Shown: one piece after another, positions 58,230 through 64,000 of the stretch
Layout: every line of letters starts with the position of its first letter
Position numbering within the stretch: the first letter of the stretch is position 1
NCBI GenBank assembly: GCA_007026445.1
Contig: VDMD01000095.1
Location: forward strand, 32,180 to 96,179
DNA length: 64,000 bases
DNA from: Schizophyllum amplum
Lineage: Eukaryota > Basidiomycota > Agaricomycetes > Agaricales > Schizophyllaceae
Reading direction: 5' to 3'
Program-made: the position numbers and the translations under genes
Notes under the pieces: generated by a model
What the model was told of the DNA's origin: nothing
The model's database searches: none
The model's input: only the letters and a program-made list of their open reading frames with translations

Positions 58230-58610
58230 GAGGAATAAAATGAGGGGTATAAACAAAACCGTGGGTATCTGCGGACATGGGTATATGAGATGATGCAGGA
58301 GAAATGGGTATAAGGAGAAAAGAGAAGTAATTATATCGGAATGAGTGAAGGGAGATGGATGTGGTATTATGCGGAAGATTGGAGGAAAAATTATGTCGGA
58401 ATTAATGAAGGAGGAGGGGTATAGGATCTATGTATGGGTGTGCAGGCAGTAGTGGGTATATGAGAGAAACCGTGGATATCTGGAGACGGAAATAATTGAC
58501 GAGAGGAATAGAGGAATAATTATGTCGGAATTAATGAAGGGGGAGGGGTATAGGGTATAGCGGTATAGGGTAGCGAAGGCAACGAGAAACGGGTATACGT
58601 GAAAGCCAAA
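58230..58610. repeat. diverged repeats around AATTATGTCGGAATTAATGA
   Basis: Three copies of TTATRTCGGAATKARTGAAG near 58330, 58390 and 58520, interspersed with GGGTATA and GGGGTATAGG. Purine-rich and A/T-richer than neighbouring genes. No coding signal. Confidence 0.7.
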
Positions 58611-58692
58611 AGTGAAGCGCGAGAATGAGACCAGCTCTAGAAAGGAGCGGAAGGAGGGCAGAAAGGGCCTCTGTCAAACCTGAATTTCCCAG

Positions 58693-59259
58693 TCACCCGG
58701 TCGAAGACAAGGAGCGGGCCATAAAAAGGGGGAGCGGTCCAAGTACAGGGCTCTCTAGGCGTGGTGAGAGACAGCCAAGACGTGGAGACATCTCCTCCGG
58801 AATGTCGTAGAGATGACGACGGGGGAAGGACACTGGGCGGAGGATGTGAGCAGCCGCGCGAGACATCGTAAGAGTGGGCGAAGGAGGAACAGGGGACTCA
58901 GCGTATTTCGGATGAATGGGTCCGTCAAGGGGCGAGGGGTAGGGAAAGGCAGAGGCGAAATCAGAAGGGACCGCGGAGGCAGACGAGGCGGGGGTGCGAG
59001 AGAAGATCGAGAGACCGAAGATGCCCTTCTTCTTTTGGGGTAGGGACGACGCCAGCGTCGGTGATGGAGGAGGAGGAAGGGAGGCCGTTGCCGAGACCGA
59101 CGTGAGAGTCATCAACTTCCGAGAGGGAGAAGTCGTAGATGGAGTCGAACTCGGCGGTGCAGGAGGCCGGGTAGCCGGGATGGGCATCGGAGTAGCTGGG
59201 GTGGGCACGGTGGCAGCAGGGGCGGCGAAGAAGATTTTGCGGAAGAGGTTGAAAAGCAT
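58693..59259 (-). CDS. possible Pro/Ser-rich small protein, 188 aa
   Basis: Single open exon starting MLFNLFRKIFFAAP. The first 15 residues could be an N-terminal membrane anchor or amphipathic helix. The rest is rich in Pro, Ser, Thr and Ala, with KKKGIFGLSIFSR and FPRRHLYDIPEEMSPRLG. No domain recognised. The frame is clean for 188 codons beside repeat DNA, but composition bias could explain that. Confidence 0.4.
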   Translation of the reverse strand: MLFNLFRKIFFAAPAATVPTPATPMPIPATRPPAPPSSTPSTTSPSRKLMTLTSVSATASLPPPPSPTLASSLPQKKKGIFGLSIFSRTPASSASAVPSDFASAFPYPSPLDGPIHPKYAESPVPPSPTLTMSRAAAHILRPVSFPRRHLYDIPEEMSPRLGCLSPRLESPVLGPLPLFMARSLSSTG

Positions 59260-60437
59260 GGCTGTTCGGCGTAGAGGGTAGGCTGAGGGCTGGTAATAAC
59301 TGAGGCCTTTTTAATGTTAGGATGGTAGCAACGGAAGAAGAGGCGGTACCAATAAGGGGCAAACCTGCGCTCATGATATATGGACAGTCAGACAAAACCA
59401 CGCGAGCGGACGCGGAACTGTGAGACCAAAGTGAGAACCACGGAATATCCGAGCCGTGAAACGGTTTCGCATGGTGGCAAGCTAAGCGGCTCTGGACAGA
59501 CCTTGGGTCTGTCGGAGAGACACGGAGAGAGAAGAAGGGGCGGGCCTACGGCCCGCGCCAGGCGTGAGTGGTACAAACGCGTGCTACTGCTCTGCGGTCC
59601 GCGCAGCACGCTGCGTCGTACATAGCGTACTTCTAAATACATGTGAGATGCAGGGCAGGAGGGAAAAGGATGGAAGCCCGTCTTGCGTCTTGCGACGAAG
59701 CGGGGTTGCCGTGTCGGCAGCGCCCGAACGGCACCGAGCGGGGAATGTCAACCGGGCACGTGACCGGTTGGGATTTCCTCATCCCGCTCGGGCGTCCGTG
59801 CGCCGCCGAGCGTACACTGCGCGAGGCGCCCCGACCTGGCCGACAGCCGAAAGCGGCCGACGGCCGAGGCCGAAGCAGCCCGCGAGCGTAGCGAGCAAGG
59901 GAGTAGGTGGGTGGGGCGAGAAAAGCTCGTAGGGCTGCGTCCGGGAGGGCACCGGTCGGTGATCGCGTCAGATCAAGAGATAAGGGCTGACGCGTCGAGC
60001 AGGCCCGTGACCGTCAGTGCTCACGTGACGGTCACGAGCTGCTCCCGACCGGCGTTTGCCCGTCCGCAGCTTAGCTTGCCTATCACCACGCAAAGGTTCG
60101 TTCCTCGCCTTTGGCGTGGCTCGCATTCCGCACCGACAACCGCGCGAGACAAAACAAGAGCCAACCGTGACTATTAGTAACGTCAACGGAACCGTATGCG
60201 TGATTAGTGACAAGATGCGTGACACTTACGATGTTCATTTTTTCGGGCTTGCAGTTGAACACAGTTAGCACCCTGCACTTGATTTCGGCGCATACGATCA
60301 AGTATCATGTATCAAGACCTATGAAATCTGACTTCAAGACGTGGTCCGAATTGTTCGAAGATGGATGCATGCGCGAGCCAAAGTCCCTGACGTCGCTTCA
60401 AGAATAAGGAAATAATAAGGATAAGTAGTAGACGTCC
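59260..60437. other. intergenic, GC-rich, no gene accepted
   Basis: Contains a GC-rich stretch at 59690-60060 with short palindromes (GGGCACGTGACCGG; CACGTGACGGTCACGAG). It is likely old repeat or transposon-derived sequence; no transposase motif found. Confidence 0.4.
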
Positions 60438-61871
60438 CTAGACAGACATTCGCCGCCTCGCATACGCCGCCGGGTCGACAATAGAGAACGTCGTCGCAGA
60501 GCGCGCCCTGCCACGACGGTCCTTGCGACCCTTGCCGACGTCGATCTTGGCCACCATCGCCTCCAGCCGAAGCTCACGGCAGAACATCTGCAGCTTCTCC
60601 GTCGCCTCTACGCGTTCCCGCACTTCATCCTCGTCTGCCGCCGCTGCCGCGTCATCCTCACACGGCGCCACGCTGACATCGATACGCCGGAGGTTGTCGT
60701 AGAAGCCTGGCCCCCTGGACGCGCGCATGCTGAGGAAGTCGTGTAGCGCCTCGCACACGTCAATCACGTCGTCTTCGTGGCATCGCAGCGAGAGGTCCTC
60801 AATCGGCGAGCCCGCGAGCCCCGCGACCGTGTCTACGACGCTCTCGACAGGGAACGCGGGCGCGATGTGCAGGCGGCGCAAACGGCGCAGAGGTGTGTCC
60901 TTATCCGCAAACTTCGGCTCATTCACTGCGGTGTTGAGTGAGAACTCTGCGACAGTGGGTCCCACAACAGCCATGATGCGCTCGACGTCGCCGGTGGTAG
61001 GGGCACAGTCGGCCGGCGCGGAGAGGTCGAGCATCTCGAGGCGGCACGCCGGAGGAGTGGAAACCCAACGCGCGTCGCCGAGGTGCGTGTCGCGCACGGT
61101 GAGCCGGCGCAGGCCTGGCAGGCGGAGAAGCGCGGGGAAAATAGATCGGCGCCGAGTACGCGATGAGATGGCACGTCGTCATCTCCGGTCACGACGGGCA
61201 CGTACGGCCAGGCCCCGACGAGCTCGGGCGCGTGCTGTCGGGATCGAGTGACAGTGTCTAGCTCGAGGTACTGTAGGTTGGGGATGGTCGCGGCGATAGA
61301 CACGACGACGCGCTCGCTTCTGGGCCAGGGTCAGCGGGGTATACGCGCTAGTGGACTGTTCGACATACAGAGGCGCGCGCGCATCGTTGCGAACGTTGTT
61401 GAGTGTGAGGTGTCGCAGCTCTACGAGATCGGAGAAGCAGGGGATGATGTCTTTGGACAGACATCCTGCTGCCCTGAGGGTAAGGGTCTCTAGCCGGGGG
61501 CACTGCAGTAATAGCTTGCCGAGGCTGTCGGTGTATGGAGCCGCCAATGGGATCGTGAACGCGTCGTCATCGTGCATGGGGGAGACGTCTAGAGTGTGGA
61601 TGTGGTGCATACGTTCGCCAGGAACGTTGAGAAGAAACTGTTCGAGCGCGAACTGGGTATCAAGCTTGACGAACTGCATGCTCGTCAGTGATAGCGCTCG
61701 CGAATTGCACTATCCTACACACCTTAAAGGTCGCGGGTATACAGAGTGAGTAGGTATATTGTCCGCGAAGGACAGTGCTCGAGCATCTTCCTCATCGAGG
61801 ACCTCAACGATGGATTGCTTGAGCTCGGCGGGCAGGTCGTGCCAGGCGCTTCCGGAGGCGATCGAGGCCAT
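60438..61871 (-). CDS. F-box protein with leucine-rich C-terminal region, frame break
   Basis: Exons 61871-61743, 61673-61369 and 61319-60438. An F-box-like N-terminus (SAWHDLPAELKQSIVEVLD, then EEDARALSFAD) precedes leucine-rich repeats of the fungal type: CPRLETLTLRAAGC, DLVELRHLTLNN, IPNLQYLELDTV, LLRLPGLRRLTVRDTHL, CRLEMLDLSAPA, LRRLRRLHIAPAFPVESVVD and IEDLSLRC. Such proteins are numerous in agaricomycetes and recruit substrates to SCF ubiquitin ligases. Junctions between exons agree in phase, but the last exon switches frame near 61131-61143 (the TTTTCCCCGCGC run), where one base seems missing. Either a recent frameshift or a sequence error; a normal intron there could not be fitted. 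Confidence 0.65.
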
Positions 61872-63873
61872 TCCGTCGACGATGCGTGGTAGGATATGTG
61901 TTGGGAAGAATGAGGTAGAAGTTGGTGATGATTTTGGGTCCCGGAGCGGGCACCTATATACACGAATCCGCTCCGAATTCGTCGTCCATGGAGGGCGGAG
62001 GAGAATGCTAAAATAGCCTCCCATCAGTTGATTCCAACGTGGATTGATAGGCGTGACGAGATCAACTGCCGCTTTCGGACGTTTGTCGCGCCGTTTTTCT
62101 TCTGTTCCGTCATGTTCGAGAGCGAGATTCTTGCTTGATGGTCCGAAGTGCAAGGACTCCTTGGGCTTTGTCGCGCCTCGCCCCGCCTTGGGTGCGCTGG
62201 CGACACTGGATCGTCCTCTGAGGTCTGCAAGCTGCGGGGGAACAGCAGTGACGCCTGCGGGTATCTGCGCCACCAACACCTGACTGGGCTTCTCTGCTCT
62301 ACTCTACCGCTGCTCTACATCCGCCTGAAGGCTACTATTTGGTTTCATGCCTGCTTCTCCCGTAGTTGAACGTCGATCTGACGCACGACGCGCTGTGCAC
62401 TTTAGTAGCCTCACCCTCGGCAGCGCGAGTCAATGCTCAGTGCAAGCTCAGTGACCGTACTTTCCCCATGTCTATGCACACAGCTCATGTATACTCCGGT
62501 TAGATCTCAGCGGAGGCTACGAGCTTACCCCTTTCAATGCAAAGGGCTCGGTGGCGAATGCTACAACGCGACCTTGGGCAAGGCACATTCTCCGCATTGC
62601 ACGGACTCGACATCGCCTACCACTTGTCGAGACCACCGAGCTTCTGTGCCCGCCGACACCTCCGCACGAAAACCCACGTTTGGCTTTATGCGCACATCCG
62701 CAACGCCCTCGCTGAATTCAGTCACCCGATGGTTGCTCTCTTTTCCTCGCCGACTTGCGCGCTCCGTACCGCTCGCCGGTACGCATCAATCGTCACATCT
62801 GATGACGACGATATCGTAGCTACGGGGTAAGTAACGCCGCCTGTCTGATGTTTCTGCACCGCTGATCAATGATACAGGCAAGGTCAGTACTGGGTCAGTA
62901 CAGCGGAGTATCAGTCTTGGTTTAGACAGCTCTCCCTGCGGGAACGGATATATGCCAGACTGGCTCCTGCATACCTCGAGCAGACACTGCGAGTCTGAGA
63001 GTATATGAATGTATGGCGGACTCGGCGCAGTACGTCGGTACGGCACGTCTCTGGAGGCCGGAGACATGTTGTGGACACGAGTTGCCCTGCGCTTAACGCT
63101 GCGACTCCAACACACGATGCTCGGAGCCTCGTCGCCCGGTCCCACCTTCCGAATACCCTCTATACACAGCCTCAGTCACTGGGAAGCTGTGTTCTCGCTT
63201 TGCTCAGCATCGCAACGGGATCGCCCAGCCTAATGCTCGATCACTGCCCTCTATGGTCGCATACCGAAAACTATACATGCTACATAAAACTACGATAGGC
63301 CGAGAGCCCAATTGAAGATTTGTGGGTGCTCGTTCTAGCAGATATCTGGACTAGTACTGGGTCATCATGAGCTACTTGTGCATCTACTGTATAGTATCAT
63401 CCAGTGATAAACAAGTCTTCGACGGCGGATCACCTCGGCGGCCCAGAGACCGCAAAAGCAGATGTTGGACAAAGAGCACGTGACAATACACGTGCATGTC
63501 ACGCAACTGCGCCATGCGTGACGCAATGGGAACTCTTTTCTTCGTGGAGCCTCGTTCGTGTCCTGTGGCCACGGCATAGCAACACTATACAGTCCCCGAT
63601 ACTTGTCAGCAGTTGATCCAAAGTTGATCTGCGACTCGGGATGAAAGTCGCACGTCGTGATGGCACAGCGACCGAAGCTCGACAAGGCCAGAGTCAGAAG
63701 AGAGTCATTGACATGGTACAAAGATGATTGTCTACTCCAGTTACTGTATACAACATTGAACAGATATCCAAAAAAATGCAGTGAGGGTATATGAATCAGA
63801 CCGATACAAGATATCCAAGAAATATGCCACCAGATTTTCAATTGTACATCTTCGTCCTCCTCCAGAACCTATA
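61872..63873. other. intergenic; right end is duplicated flank of RdRP
   Basis: About 2 kb. The 5' region of the F-box gene, then short overlapping frames (for example 62433-62830 on +) without family signal. From about 63620 to 63873 the reverse complement is the 3' flank of the right RdRP and aligns with about 834-1085. Confidence 0.5.
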
Positions 63874-64000
63874 CTACATCTTCGCCAACTTGAAGCGTTC
63901 ATAGAAGGACATCATTACCGTCTTGCTGTACCCAACCGCGTCGGCTTTGATGTGGCACAGTTCGCGGAAGGCGACGTTCCACGGGAAGCGAGACCAGCCG
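63874..64000 (-). CDS. RNA-dependent RNA polymerase paralogue, C-terminus (truncated by window end)
   Basis: Read from the right edge, the frame gives GWSRFPWNVAFRELCHIKA, then DAVGYSKTVMMSFYERFKLA and KM before the stop at 63876-63874. It matches the left-edge RdRP C-terminus in about 27 of 40 positions and shares its stop position closely. The body of the gene lies beyond the window. The start and any introns cannot be seen. Same silencing role inferred as for the left gene. Confidence 0.7.
   Translation of the reverse strand, partial: GWSRFPWNVAFRELCHIKADAVGYSKTVMMSFYERFKLAKM

Noticed and set aside
61319..61369. Apparent frame change in the F-box gene at LTLAQK
   Set aside because: Explained by a 49-base intron (GTATGT, CTGAC branch site, CCCAG) in correct phase.
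62433..62830. Two overlapping plus-strand ORFs of about 100-130 codons
   Set aside because: No conserved motif and no convincing exon partners.
1..64000. CRISPR arrays, rRNA operons, prokaryotic operons
   Set aside because: The DNA is eukaryotic nuclear; the only short repeats are minisatellites without regular spacers.

Overview
The window is nuclear DNA of a filamentous basidiomycete, most likely a wood-decay agaricomycete (the order is an inference). Reasons: moderately GC-rich DNA, genes split by many introns of about 45-60 bases with CTRAY branch points, several very small exons, and families typical of these fungi (Plavaka transposase, DUF4436-like membrane proteins, RTA1, GH16, large-insert G-alpha, RdRP). 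I rebuilt gene models by joining exons in frame. Where 'all phases agree' is stated, every junction was checked by hand. I recognised no tRNA, rRNA or CRISPR.

Layout. 1-833: 3' end of an RNA-dependent RNA polymerase (+). 2059-3725: branched-chain aminotransferase (-). 3.7-6.2 kb: no clear gene, with a 30-bp repeat. 6.2-9.7 kb: two tandem PP2C-like phosphatases (-); the first is broken by a 333-bp TA-flanked insertion, and the second has a 1.4-kb inverted-repeat element directly before its start codon. 11.7-13.9 kb: bestrophin-like channel (-). 15.7-18.5 kb: divergent pair of uncharacterised genes. 18.7-22.2 kb: intact 12-exon Plavaka-type transposase (+). 23.3-25.8 kb: Ser/Arg-rich protein and a cupin (-). 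26.4-31.2 kb: 18-exon SNF2/RING Rad5-Uls1-like ATPase (-). 31.8-33.7 kb: RTA1-like membrane protein (-). 34.4-35.3 kb: mitochondrial ribosome recycling factor (+). 35.6-37.6 kb: GH16 glucanase with four microexons (-). 38.9-40.2 kb: zinc alcohol dehydrogenase (+). 40.8-47.8 kb: three tandem DUF4436-like membrane proteins (+). 48.5-51.3 kb: RasGEF (-). 53.1-55.4 kb: decayed G-protein alpha gene (-). 55.4-60.4 kb: repeat-rich DNA with nested palindromes and one possible small gene. 60.4-61.9 kb: F-box protein with a frame break (-). 63.9-64.0 kb: 3' end of a second RdRP (-).

How it fits together. Most genes are unrelated housekeeping, secretory, membrane or signalling functions. The striking features are structural. 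The two RdRP genes point inward from both ends, and their 3' flanks still align for about 250 bases past the stop, so the window is bracketed by an inverted segmental duplication carrying RNA-silencing genes. Inside lie local gene duplications (PP2C x2, DUF4436 x3), transposon insertions, a pseudogene, and GC-AG introns that differ between sister paralogues.
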